Positions 7,606 to 14,375 are shown, counted from the first letter of the stretch. The stretch: 32,749 nt of DNA from Gammaproteobacteria bacterium (GCA_005878835.1 VBMV01000082.1:1-32749), one strand, 5' to 3'. The notes: a model not told the origin generated them from the sequence alone. Numbers and translations are program-made.

Positions 7606-7793
7606 TGGTAGCGGGGGCCCGCTTCGAGCTTTGTAGCGCCTATTGCATCCGGGTGCCGGTGGTTCCGGCCAGCGTCTTCGCGACGCGATGAGACGCTTTG
7701 CAACGTCTTGCATTCACGCGCGTCAGGAAAACAGGCATACACGCGCCCTCCCGCGTGCGCCGGCGAACTGAGCGATGGCGGAACGGCGAACGG
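7606..7793 (+). repeat. repeat R1, copy C
   Basis: It begins with TGGTAGCGGGGGC, then CCGCTTCGAGCTTTGTAGCG. It has the same 7-bp stem AGCGTCT/AGACGCT as copy B. TTTGCAACGT (7697-7706) is the exact inverted complement of 8667-8676 at the other end of the unit. Block 2 lies at 7770-7793. It precedes the HigB/HigA pair. Confidence 0.85.
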
Positions 7794-7926
7794 GTAGGGG
7801 CAAGCAGTAGCACCGGGCAATCGCTGGTGCCTGTCCATGTCGGCGATGGCCGAGATGCTGGCGAAATCTAGGGCTTGCACGATTATGCCCGAGTTAACGA
7901 GTTCGTTTGGCGGTTAAGCCCGAGCC
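7794..7926. other. spacer between R1 copy C and the HigB promoter
   Basis: No gene seen here; it carries no obvious further repeat. Confidence 0.4.
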
Positions 7927-7955
7927 TTGCTGCATACCGGTAAACGGGATAAACT
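7927..7955 (+). promoter_or_regulatory. candidate promoter of higB-higA
   Basis: TTGCTG (7927-7932), 17 bases, TAAACT (7950-7955), with the palindrome TACCGGTA in the spacer, which could be an operator. It ends 8 bases before the HigB start codon, so translation would begin very near the transcript end, which is a reason for caution. Confidence 0.4.
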
Positions 7956-7962
7956 TATTGGC

Positions 7963-8247
7963 ATGGCAATTCAAGGGTTCAAGTGCGCCGATACACAGGA
8001 ACTCTTTGAAACGGACAGGTCCCGGCAGTTTGGATCTATTCGTAAGCTTGCGACGCGAAAGCTGGGGATGCTTGATGCGGCGGCGACACTGAAGGACCTG
8101 AAGTCGCCGCCGGGAAACCGACTTGAGGCGTTGACCAGGGATAGAGCGGGACAACACAGCATACGGATTAATGATCAGTGGCGAATCTGCTTTGTTTGGA
8201 CGGAGGCGGGTCCAACGGACGTAGAGATCACAAAGCACTACCAGTAG
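7963..8247 (+). CDS. higB: HigB-type toxin (RelE superfamily)
   Basis: 94 residues, typical HigB length. It has the family signature: GFKCADTQELFET at the start, ATRKLGMLDAAATLKDL, then the very conserved PPGNRLEAL and AGQHSIRINDQWRICFVW, ending VEITKHY. HigB toxins cleave mRNA on the ribosome. The catalytic basic and aromatic residues near the C-terminus (RINDQWR, HY) are present. The toxin gene precedes the antitoxin gene, as is normal for HigBA and the reverse of MazEF. It is in the third R1-headed unit. Confidence 0.93.
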   Translation: MAIQGFKCADTQELFETDRSRQFGSIRKLATRKLGMLDAAATLKDLKSPPGNRLEALTRDRAGQHSIRINDQWRICFVWTEAGPTDVEITKHYQ

Positions 8248-8258
8248 GAGTGACGGCT

Positions 8259-8576
8259 ATGGGTTTCAAGAACGGCATGCGACCGGTGCACCCGGGCGAG
8301 GTGCTCAGCGAGGAGTACCTCAAGCCCCTGGGCATGAGCGTGAACGCGCTCGCTAAGGCCCTACACCTGTCGCCTTCGCGAGTGAACGACATCGTGTTAG
8401 AGCGTCGCGGTATTAGCGCGGACACCGCGGTGCGCCTAGAGCGCTACTTTGGTAGCAGCGCGCAGTTCTGGCTCAACCTGCAGTCTGCTTACGACCTTCG
8501 AAAAGCGGAGCGATCCGCAGAAACGCGAAAAGCCGTACGCGCGATCGAACCGCGAGAGACGGAATCAGCAGCCTGA
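8259..8576 (+). CDS. higA: HigA-type antitoxin (XRE/HTH)
   Basis: 105 residues; start chosen at the ATG at 8259 after TAGGAG. It has the HigA N-terminus RPVHPGEVLSEEYLKPLGMS, then a helix-turn-helix NALAKALHLSPSRVNDIVLE with RRGISADTAVRLERYFG, and SAQFWLNLQSAYDLR. It binds and neutralises HigB and represses the operon. It starts 11 bases after the toxin stop. Confidence 0.95.
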   Translation: MGFKNGMRPVHPGEVLSEEYLKPLGMSVNALAKALHLSPSRVNDIVLERRGISADTAVRLERYFGSSAQFWLNLQSAYDLRKAERSAETRKAVRAIEPRETESAA

Positions 8577-8666
8577 CAGGCGATGAGTAACTGGTCGGCT
8601 CCGTCTCCTCGACAGGAGCCTGCCCACGGGTTCACGGACGTTGCACCCGGGCGCATAGCGATGGAC

Positions 8667-8689
8667 ACGTTGCAAATGGTAGCGGGGGC
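8667..8689 (-). repeat. unit end with tRNA-fMet 3'-end fragment
   Basis: ACGTTGCAAA (8667-8676) inversely repeats 7697-7706 of R1 copy C; TGGTAGCGGGGGC (8677-8689) is the tRNA fragment. The junction GTTGCAAATGGTAGCGGGGG is identical to that at the intact tRNA gene. Confidence 0.8.
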
Positions 8690-8951
8690 GCGATTCCGAC
8701 TAATGACACGCTCGTTATTCCGTTCTCGCGCGCTGACCGCCGCCGCAAGATTGCCCGCGTCCAGATTCCCGAGCACTGTGGTAACGGCCATCGGCTGACA
8801 GTTGGCAATGTTCGAATAGACCAGCGCGAGCGCCGATGGCGGTGCCGGCAGTGTGGTAACGACCGCGCTGCGGCATTCAGGGATCGGCAACGGACAGGCT
8901 GAGTGCGCTCGCATGGTCAGGAGCATGCTCCCACCGGCTCGGTATGCCGCC

Positions 8952-9069
8952 TTTCGCAACGGATGAAGTGGCCTTGACTCGGATGTTCATGCGAAGACTG
9001 CTCGAGGCGCCAGGACAGTGGCGCAACGACTTGCAGCGGTCCGCACCGAAATGCATCGCGCACCGTGGT
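8952..9069 (+). repeat. repeat R2, left copy
   Basis: It matches 10835-10953 along its whole length, roughly 85% by eye, sharing CGCAACGGATGAA, TGGCCTTGACTCGG, ATGCGAAGACTGCTCGAGGC and GCACCGAAATGCATCGCGCA. It differs from R1 but has a similar TTGCAGCGGTCCGCACCGA element (9031-9049), related to the inverted-repeat element of the unit ends. Confidence 0.8.
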
Positions 9070-9346
9070 AGAGCCGGCGCCACGCGCTGCAATCGAATCT
9101 GTCTCCCGATCAATACCGCAATCTGCTGCTCCGCGCTTCCGCGCTTGCAAGGCGTTGCAGGAGCTAGCCGCGCTACCTGCCGGCTGCGGGAAGACTACTG
9201 GACTGGCAAGGTAATTGCGCTCGAGCTGACGGCGCCTCACTCTCAGATGCAAACGCGCGGCCGCCGTCTTCCGGGTGCCGTGCTGAGACGCCCTTGAGCG
9301 CGCAAGCGGTTTACATAATAGGTACCAGTCGTGTGCAAGCGCAGAC

Positions 9347-9361
9347 ACAAGTGTTACTTGT
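9347..9361. promoter_or_regulatory. perfect 15-bp palindrome, possible operator
   Basis: ACAAGT-GTT-ACTTGT, about 110 bases before the ORF at 9471, in an AT-richer tract. No regulator that would bind it is recognised. Confidence 0.35.
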
Positions 9362-9470
9362 ACTGTGTCGTTGGCCGAAGACGTTTTGATCGAGACACGT
9401 CGACAACCTAACCTCCTCAGTGTCTGCCACGGACTAAGTTGCTGCACATACTGAGCAATTGTCCAAGAGA

Positions 9471-9839
9471 ATGGTTTCCATGGAGATGGTGCGTTTGCGC
9501 TGGAAGAGTCAATATTCCTCCAAGGTGGAGGAACTGTTGGAATCGTATATCTCGCAGTCTGAAGTCGTGCCGAGGGGCGCCTACCGGATTCGCGAGCCCG
9601 ACTCGGTCCCACGGGAGGTGCGAAAGCCTCTCATTCAGGCAGCGAAGGAGGGTCAGACCTGGTCGTGCCGGGCTCACGGTCTTCATACATGGCTGTTCAC
9701 CTGCAACATGTCTCGTCCCTTGTCACGCGAGCGCGGAGCGCCAGTGCTGCAGGTGAGCCTGTACGGCGACGACGGCGGATTGCGCGATTGCGGGACCTGG
9801 ATACCTGATCAGAGCGGTAAATGGTGTCGCAGCGCCTGA
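9471..9839 (+). CDS. unknown small protein in the tRNA-anchored array
   Basis: About 122 residues from the ATG at 9471 (AAGAGA just upstream); a second ATG at 9480 is possible. The sequence is protein-like: a helical start (YSSKVEELLESYISQ), then EVRKPLIQAAKEGQTWSC and a C-terminal half rich in Trp, Cys and Gly (LYGDDGGLRDCGTWIPD). No membrane segment or signal peptide is seen. I do not recognise the family. It lies upstream of the kinase-like gene on the same strand and between the two R2 repeats. Confidence 0.5.
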   Translation: MVSMEMVRLRWKSQYSSKVEELLESYISQSEVVPRGAYRIREPDSVPREVRKPLIQAAKEGQTWSCRAHGLHTWLFTCNMSRPLSRERGAPVLQVSLYGDDGGLRDCGTWIPDQSGKWCRSA

Positions 9840-10027
9840 GAGTGCCGGCTTCGGGGGGCACTGTCCTCTTCAGTCCGGAAACTTCGGCACCCGCTCGATC
9901 GCCTGGTAGCGCGGCTCCTGGCACAGAGGCTCCGGGAACCGGTCCGCTTTTAGGAACCCCAGAGATGGATCACGCAGTTGTTGAGCGGCGCTTCGGGGGG
10001 CATATGAGCGTGGAACCAAGGAAATTG

Positions 10028-10849
10028 ATGAGCGAGGGCTGGACGAGCTGGCAGGGGCACGTCGTCAACGGCGTGTTTCCTTTGGGACGCTATCTCGGTT
10101 GCTCGAATCACAGCGGCGTCTTCCTCACAGTGTCAGCGGCGCGACGCCCTCCGGAGGTCGCCGTCAAACTCATTCCCACCAATCGGGCCCTAGCGGAATC
10201 ACAACTGCCGCGGTGGAAGCGGGCTGGCGCCCTCGCTCATCCTCACCTGCTTCGCCTGTGGGAATGGGGCGGGTGCCAACTGGACGGATTGCCCTATCTG
10301 TACACCGTTATGGAGTACGCCGACCAGACTCTTGCGCAGCTGTTGCAACACCGCGCCCTGACGGACGACGAAGCGCGAGAGATGCTGCTGCCGACCCTGG
10401 ACGCACTGGCGTTTTTGCACGGCCGAGATTTGGTGCAAGGCCAGTTGAAGCCGGCAAACATCCTGGTTGTTGGAGATCAGCTGAAGCTGGCAAGCGACAC
10501 GATACGTCACGTCAATGCAGGCACGATGAGCGCTAACACGCCCACCGTGTACGACCCTCCGGAAGCCCGGCACGGGAGCAGTTCCACTGCTGATGACATC
10601 TGGGCGCTCGGCGTCAGCCTGTTCGAAGCGCTCACTCGCTGTCCGCCATCGGGCTTGGGCGAGCCCAGGGAAGCCATCGTGCTGCCGGCCGATTTCTCCT
10701 CGGCATTCCGCGAAGTTGTAGTGCGCTGTCTGAGCCCCAGCCCGCAGGATCGTCCGAGCGTGACGGAGCTCGTAGCTTGGGCCCGCGGGCGATCAGCGGG
10801 GTCTGCGCCGGCTGCGACCATTCACATCGCAGATTTTCGCAACGGATGA
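10028..10849 (+). CDS. protein-kinase-like protein lacking catalytic residues (likely pseudokinase)
   Basis: About 273 residues. I chose ATG 10028 because AAGGA lies 5 bases upstream and MSEGWTSWQGHVVNG fits the usual beginning of this family; in-frame starts at 9821 or 9965 would add Pro/Gly-rich sequence. The Hanks-type fold is visible: VAVKLIP with Lys47, HPHLLRLWEWG, YTVMEYADQTLAQLL as hinge and helix D, and DDIWALGVSLFEALT as helix F. However, the catalytic loop reads QGQLKPANIL, so the HRD aspartate is Gln139, and the DFG position reads SDT (156-158). It probably binds rather than phosphorylates, or acts by an atypical route. No membrane segment is present. Its last codons and stop lie inside R2, so the repeat shapes the C-terminus. 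Confidence 0.8.
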   Translation: MSEGWTSWQGHVVNGVFPLGRYLGCSNHSGVFLTVSAARRPPEVAVKLIPTNRALAESQLPRWKRAGALAHPHLLRLWEWGGCQLDGLPYLYTVMEYADQTLAQLLQHRALTDDEAREMLLPTLDALAFLHGRDLVQGQLKPANILVVGDQLKLASDTIRHVNAGTMSANTPTVYDPPEARHGSSSTADDIWALGVSLFEALTRCPPSGLGEPREAIVLPADFSSAFREVVVRCLSPSPQDRPSVTELVAWARGRSAGSAPAATIHIADFRNG

Positions 10850-10953
10850 AATGGCCTTGACTCGGGTGTTTCATGCGAAGACTGCTCGAGGCGCAAGGGC
10901 AGGGATGTAACGCCGTGCAACGGTCTGCACCGAAATGCATCGCGCAACGTGGT
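10835..10953 (+). repeat. repeat R2, right copy
   Basis: Second copy of R2. The first 15 bases encode the end and stop codon of the kinase-like gene. TGCAACGGTCTGCACCGA (10916-10933) is the inverted complement, with one mismatch in 18, of 11831-11848 next to the tRNA gene. Confidence 0.8.
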
Positions 10954-11257
10954 CAAACTGCGGCCGCAGCCATCCTGCACCCCTCAGCGAATGTTCAGAT
11001 CGCCGGCCCGATTGGGGGCTCGCTGCGAGGGGGCAGGGCTCTCGTCAGGTTACCGGTCTACGGGCGCGGCGATCATTCGAATCCATCGCGTGATTGCGCG
11101 TGTCGTTCAGCATGCGCGACGAACACGCCAAGATTCCGCGCAATTAATCGCACCCTGCCTTCCTTAGTTCGGATGTCTTGAGAGACGCCCGAGAACTTTC
11201 ATCTATCGCCGATTCACGTACGCTTCGATTGGGAGCCTGCTCAAATGGGGGCTAGTC
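10954..11257. other. gene-less 300 bases
   Basis: No supported gene. The final bases before 11258 (GGGGGCTAGTC) give a moderate ribosome binding site for the next ORF. Confidence 0.4.
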
Positions 11258-11446
11258 ATGAGGACACTGTTTCCCGGCGGTCATATCGGTCCTAACCGTT
11301 ACCCGCACTGCAAGGTCAGCGATAGTGGTCATCTGTGTTTTTGGGACACGAAGCTTGCGATGTGGGTGCCGATGTTTCGGCTGACCAACGCTCAGCTGTT
11401 TGAGTGGATGAAGAGCATCAAGGTGCTCGACTTGGAGTTGCGATGA
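11258..11446 (+). CDS. 62-residue protein of unknown function
   Basis: It begins MRTLFPGGHIGPNRYPHC and continues with SGHLCFWDTKLAMWVPMFRL and a helix QLFEWMKSIKVLDLEL. Rich in aromatic residues, with two Cys and two His in its first half. No signal peptide. The composition and the 4-base stop/start overlap with the next ORF favour a real gene. I do not recognise it. It is the unit nearest the tRNA gene, between R2 and the tRNA 3' end. Confidence 0.5.
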   Translation: MRTLFPGGHIGPNRYPHCKVSDSGHLCFWDTKLAMWVPMFRLTNAQLFEWMKSIKVLDLELR

Positions 11447-11664
11447 AAAAGGACAGAGTTTTGATGGAATCAAAGAGGCTGGAGCACCATAACGCTCGCG
11501 TCGCCGCCAAGCGCGCCAGGGGCAAGGCTGCCGGTCACCGGTCACCATCTGGAGCTGACCGGACCATCGAGCGCCACGGGCGGCAGATCAAGGCGATCCA
11601 AGGATTCAAGCCGCAAGCGCGGCGGCCGGTGCCGGCGGAGGCTTCCGCGCGCAAGTCCGCCTGA
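11443..11664 (+). CDS. 73-residue very basic protein of unknown function
   Basis: It starts MKKDRVLMESKRLEHHNARV and is strongly basic throughout, with Lys/Arg/His-rich helices and an Ala/Pro/Arg-rich tail; it may bind nucleic acid. The ATG overlaps the preceding stop (ATGA), suggesting coupling as in toxin-antitoxin and similar two-gene modules. No family is recognised, so that role is only a guess. Confidence 0.5.
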   Translation: MKKDRVLMESKRLEHHNARVAAKRARGKAAGHRSPSGADRTIERHGRQIKAIQGFKPQARRPVPAEASARKSA

Positions 11665-11830
11665 CCCTGTGCCTCGGCGGACGTCCGCTTCGCGCCATCT
11701 CAGTGTCCGCTTCCTGCGCGCGTGACCGGTTGCTCGGGGTCGAAAGGCGGCGGTGGCCAGTACCGAAGCGCTCTTCGACCATCGCGCGGGATGCGTGCAG
11801 GAGGTGCCCGACGCAGCAACCCGGTGCAGA

Positions 11831-11850
11831 TCGGTGCATACCGTTGCAAA
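11831..11850 (-). repeat. unit end abutting the tRNA-fMet gene
   Basis: TCGGTGCATACCGTTGCA (11831-11848) followed by AA abuts the tRNA 3' CCA. Its inverted complement occurs in R2 at 10916-10933 (17 of 18). This is the same layout seen at 5303 and 8667, so the newest unit would be the one directly attached to the living tRNA. Confidence 0.7.
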
Positions 11851-11927
11851 TGGTAGCGGGGGCAGGATTTGAACCTGCGACCTTCGGGTTATGAGCCCGA
11901 CGAGCTGCCAGACTGCTCCACCCCGCA
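11851..11927 (-). tRNA. initiator tRNA-fMet (anticodon CAU)
   Basis: A 77-base cloverleaf with encoded CCA. Read on the minus strand: acceptor strand TGCGGGG, D stem GAGC/GCTC, anticodon stem TCGGG/CCCGA around CTCATAA, T stem GCAGG/CCTGC with loop TTCAAAT, and 3' acceptor CCCCGCT-A-CCA. Initiator hallmarks are three G:C pairs at the foot of the anticodon stem, an A11:U24 pair and an unpaired first base. The mismatch is U1:U72 instead of the common C1:A72. The last 12-13 bases are copied several times to the left, making this the anchor of the array. Confidence 0.97.
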
Positions 11928-11941
11928 CCAGGAGGGCGCGC

Positions 11942-11970
11942 ATTCTACAAGCGCGCGCCGGGAGCGGCAA
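11942..11970 (-). promoter_or_regulatory. promoter of tRNA-fMet
   Basis: On the minus strand TTGCCG (11970-11965), a 17-bp spacer, TAGAAT (11947-11942), then GCGCGCC just after the -10. A GC-rich discriminator is typical of stable-RNA promoters under stringent control. Confidence 0.65.
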
Positions 11971-12075
11971 TAAGAAGAAGCAGGGCCCGCGACATCAATG
12001 ACTTGCGTCGACCCGGCGGCAAGCGAGCCCGCGGAGGGGTGGGTTACCGGCGGGAATTCGCCGCGAGCGCGGGTT

Positions 12076-12492
12076 TCAGGACAGCGCGCCGGCAATCTTC
12101 GCGGCGAGGGCGGCTCCCGCTTTGGGGTCGAGAGTCGTCAGCGGCCAGCCGATGCCGAGTCCCTCGCGGCCGCTGGGCTTGGGGATGATGTGGAAGTGCA
12201 CGTGCGCGATCGCCTGGTGGGCGCCGGTGCCGTTGTTCTCGAGCACATTGTATTCCTTTACCCCCGTCACAGCGACGACGGCGCGGCACAGGCGCGGCAG
12301 CACGCGCCCGAGCGCAGCTGCGGATTCGTCGGACAGGCGGTCGAGAGTCTCGGCGGGCTCCTTCGGAACCACGAGCGTGTGTCCGTGGCTCACGGGATTG
12401 ATGTCGAGAAACGCCAGCACCTTGTCATCCTCGTAGACCTTGTGACAGGGAATCTCCCCGCGGACGATCTTGCCGAACACTGTGTCTGCCAT
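12076..12492 (-). CDS. HIT-family (HINT-type) nucleotide hydrolase
   Basis: 138 residues with start at the ATG MADTVFGKIVRGEIP; the longer open frame upstream is not protein-like. It has the typical HIT core: VYEDDKVLAFLDINPVSHGH, TLVVPKEP, a central helix, YNVLENNGTGAHQ, and the histidine triad HVHFHII. HINT-type members hydrolyse aminoacyl- or phosphoramidate-linked AMP in the cytoplasm. It is divergent from adhC across a 139-base gap and is the first gene beyond the tRNA. Confidence 0.93.
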   Translation of the reverse strand: MADTVFGKIVRGEIPCHKVYEDDKVLAFLDINPVSHGHTLVVPKEPAETLDRLSDESAAALGRVLPRLCRAVVAVTGVKEYNVLENNGTGAHQAIAHVHFHIIPKPSGREGLGIGWPLTTLDPKAGAALAAKIAGALS

Positions 12493-12631
12493 GGCTGCCT
12501 CGCGCCAATGTTTCCCTCGAGGCCTCATTGTCGCCATCGGGGTCGCATCCGGACAAGTCGTTTCTGTAATTTGACGCACAGGCGCGTAGACTTACCGGGC
12601 CGCGCTTGCACACCAATAACGGGGAACTGGC

Positions 12632-13741
12632 ATGAAGACCAAGGCTGCCATTGCGCATGCTGCCGGACGGCCGCTTGAAGTGGTCACGGTGGATCTGGAC
12701 GGCCCGAAGGCCGGCGAAGTACTGGTGGAGATCCGCGCGAGCGGCGTGTGTCACACGGACGAATTCACCCGCTCCGGCGCGGATCCGGAGGGCCTGTTTC
12801 CGGTGATTTTCGGGCACGAGGGCGCCGGCGTCGTCGTGGACGTGGGGCCCGGGGTCACCTCCGTCAAGAAGGGCGATCACGTGATCCCGCTCTATACGCC
12901 CGAGTGCCGGCAGTGCAAGTCGTGCCTGTCGCGCAAGACCAACTTGTGCACGGCCATCCGCGCCACGCAGGGCAAGGGCGTCATGCCTGACGGCACCAGC
13001 CGCTTCTCCATGGGCAGGACGATGGTGCATCACTACATGGGATGCTCGACTTTCTCCAATTACACCGTGCTGCCGGAGATTGCGCTCGCCAAGATCCGCG
13101 AGGACGCGCCCTTCGAGAAGGTCTGCTACATCGGCTGCGGCGTCACGACCGGCATCGGCGCGGTCATCAACACCGCCAAGGTCGAGTCCGGCGCGAACGT
13201 GGTGGTGTTCGGCCTGGGGGGCATTGGGTTGAACGTCATCCAGGGCGCGCGCCTGGTCGGCGCGGGCAAGATCATCGGCGTGGATGTAAACCCGCGCCGC
13301 AAAGCGCTCGCCGAGCGCTTCGGCATGACCCACTTCGTGAACCCCAAGGAGCTCGGCGGGGACCTGGTGCAGCACCTGGTGGGCCTCACCGACGGCGGTG
13401 CCGATTACAGCTTCGAGTGCGTCGGTAACGTCGATCTCATGCGCCAGGCGCTCGAGTGCTGTCACCGTGGCTGGGGCGTGTCGGTCATCATCGGCGTCGC
13501 CGGAGCGGGGCAGGAGATCAAGACCCGACCGTTCCAGCTGGTCACCGGGCGGGTGTGGAAAGGTACGGCGTTCGGCGGCGCCCGCGGCCGCACCGACGTG
13601 CCGAGGATCGTCGATTGGTACATGGACGGGAAGATCAAGATCGACGAGCTGATCACGCATGTCATGCCGCTGGAGAAGATCAACGACGCCTTCGATCTGA
13701 TGCACAAGGGCGAGTCGATCCGCTCGGTGGTTACGTTCTGA
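12632..13741 (+). CDS. adhC: S-(hydroxymethyl)glutathione dehydrogenase (class III alcohol dehydrogenase)
   Basis: 369 residues, full length. It oxidises S-hydroxymethylglutathione, the adduct of formaldehyde and glutathione, to S-formylglutathione with NAD; it also works as an S-nitrosoglutathione reductase in many bacteria. Visible: catalytic zinc ligands in GVCHTDEF and GHEGAGVV, the structural zinc lobe CRQCKSC with the fourth Cys in TNLC, and the Rossmann motif GLGGIGLNV. The Arg of RATQGKG, after the zinc lobe, is characteristic of class III. It is followed by gfa on the same strand 61 bases on. An S-formylglutathione hydrolase is not in the window. Also called frmA. Confidence 0.97.
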   Translation: MKTKAAIAHAAGRPLEVVTVDLDGPKAGEVLVEIRASGVCHTDEFTRSGADPEGLFPVIFGHEGAGVVVDVGPGVTSVKKGDHVIPLYTPECRQCKSCLSRKTNLCTAIRATQGKGVMPDGTSRFSMGRTMVHHYMGCSTFSNYTVLPEIALAKIREDAPFEKVCYIGCGVTTGIGAVINTAKVESGANVVVFGLGGIGLNVIQGARLVGAGKIIGVDVNPRRKALAERFGMTHFVNPKELGGDLVQHLVGLTDGGADYSFECVGNVDLMRQALECCHRGWGVSVIIGVAGAGQEIKTRPFQLVTGRVWKGTAFGGARGRTDVPRIVDWYMDGKIKIDELITHVMPLEKINDAFDLMHKGESIRSVVTF

Positions 13742-13802
13742 CGGGCGCTGCATCCTTGCGGGGGCGCTCACTGCTCTCAAAAACGCGAATCAGGAGAACA
13801 TC

Positions 13803-14375
13803 ATGGCCACTACGATTCATCCGGCCGTCGATGGCGGCGTGCAGCCCGGCGCGACCGACTTCGCGGGCGGTACGCTCACCTGCAAGTGCAGCTCCTCACC
13901 CGTGACGGTGAGTCTGAAGGGCAACACCGCGTTCAATCACGTGTGTGGCTGCACCAAGTGCTGGAAACCCAAGGGCGCGCTGTTTTCGATGGTCGCGGTC
14001 ATCGGACGCGACAAGCTCAGCGTCAGCGCCAATGCGCACAAGCTCAAGATCGTCGATGAGAAGGCGCCGATCCAGCGCTATGCGTGCACCGGGTGCGGCG
14101 TGCACATGTACGGGCGGATCGAAAACAAGGATCATCCCTTCTACGGCTTCGATTTCGTGCACACCGAGCTGTCGAAGGACAAGGGCTGGTCGGCTCCCGA
14201 GTTCGCGGCGTTCGTCTCCTCGATCATCGAGTCGAGCTTTCCGCCGGCGCGCATGGGCGAGGTGCGCGCGCGCCTCAAGGAATTACGGCTCGAGCCGTAT
14301 GACTGCCTCTCGCCGGCTCTCATGGACCTGATCGCGACACACACCGCAAAACAGAAGGGTACGCTGGCGGCTTGA
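13803..14375 (+). CDS. gfa: S-(hydroxymethyl)glutathione synthase (glutathione-dependent formaldehyde-activating enzyme)
   Basis: 190 residues, the normal size. It speeds formation of S-hydroxymethylglutathione, the substrate of AdhC just upstream. Zinc-binding cysteines of the Gfa fold are present: CKC near residue 30, CGCTKC near residue 50 and CTGC near residue 98, followed by VHMYGRIE and [11 protein letters not shown] typical of true Gfa. CAGGAGAA before the ATG supports the start. It forms an adhC-gfa detoxification operon. Confidence 0.95.
   Translation: MATTIHPAVDGGVQPGATDFAGGTLTCKCSSSPVTVSLKGNTAFNHVCGCTKCWKPKGALFSMVAVIGRDKLSVSANAHKLKIVDEKAPIQRYACTGCGVHMYGRIENKDHPFYGFDFVHTELSKDKGWSAPEFAAFVSSIIESSFPPARMGEVRARLKELRLEPYDCLSPALMDLIATHTAKQKGTLAA

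Larger units (their letters stand above)
8690..9470. other. about 780 bases without a supported gene
   Basis: No open frame here looks like a real protein. It holds a small internal repeat (CTGTGGTAACGGCC near 8777 and GTGTGGTAACGACC near 8852), the first R2 repeat (8952-9069), and an AT-richer stretch from about 9305 with a 15-bp palindrome, which probably forms the control region of the gene at 9471. Confidence 0.45.

Noticed and set aside
6345-7713. Two minus-strand ORFs with nearly the same start (MQDVAKRLIASRRRW)
   Set aside because: The likeness comes from repeat R1, in which both lie; the remainder differs and overlaps real genes, and copy A has no matching frame.
4387-8689. Integron attC sites / chromosomal integron array
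   Set aside because: Array layout is similar, but the repeats lack the RYYYAAC and GTTRRRY boxes of attC, no integron integrase is seen, and the repeated core is clearly the tRNA-fMet 3' end.
4387-8689. Additional tRNA genes at the TGGTAGCGGGGG copies
   Set aside because: Only the last 12-13 bases of the tRNA are present; no anticodon or D arm follows in any copy except at 11851.
8489-8959. 156-codon minus-strand ORF across the end of higA
   Set aside because: It overlaps higA and the tRNA fragment, has no recognisable domain and no good ribosome site.
8944-9297. 117-codon plus-strand ORF covering R2
   Set aside because: It follows the repeat and is not protein-like beyond it.
12425-13780. 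451-codon minus-strand open frame opposite adhC
   Set aside because: Full-length adhC with all motifs lies on the other strand; the reverse frame is His/Asp/Ala/Arg-rich sequence produced by high GC. The same holds for long frames opposite the MetX-like, 2-hydroxyacid dehydrogenase, DUF4382, helicase, nagA and nagB-II genes.
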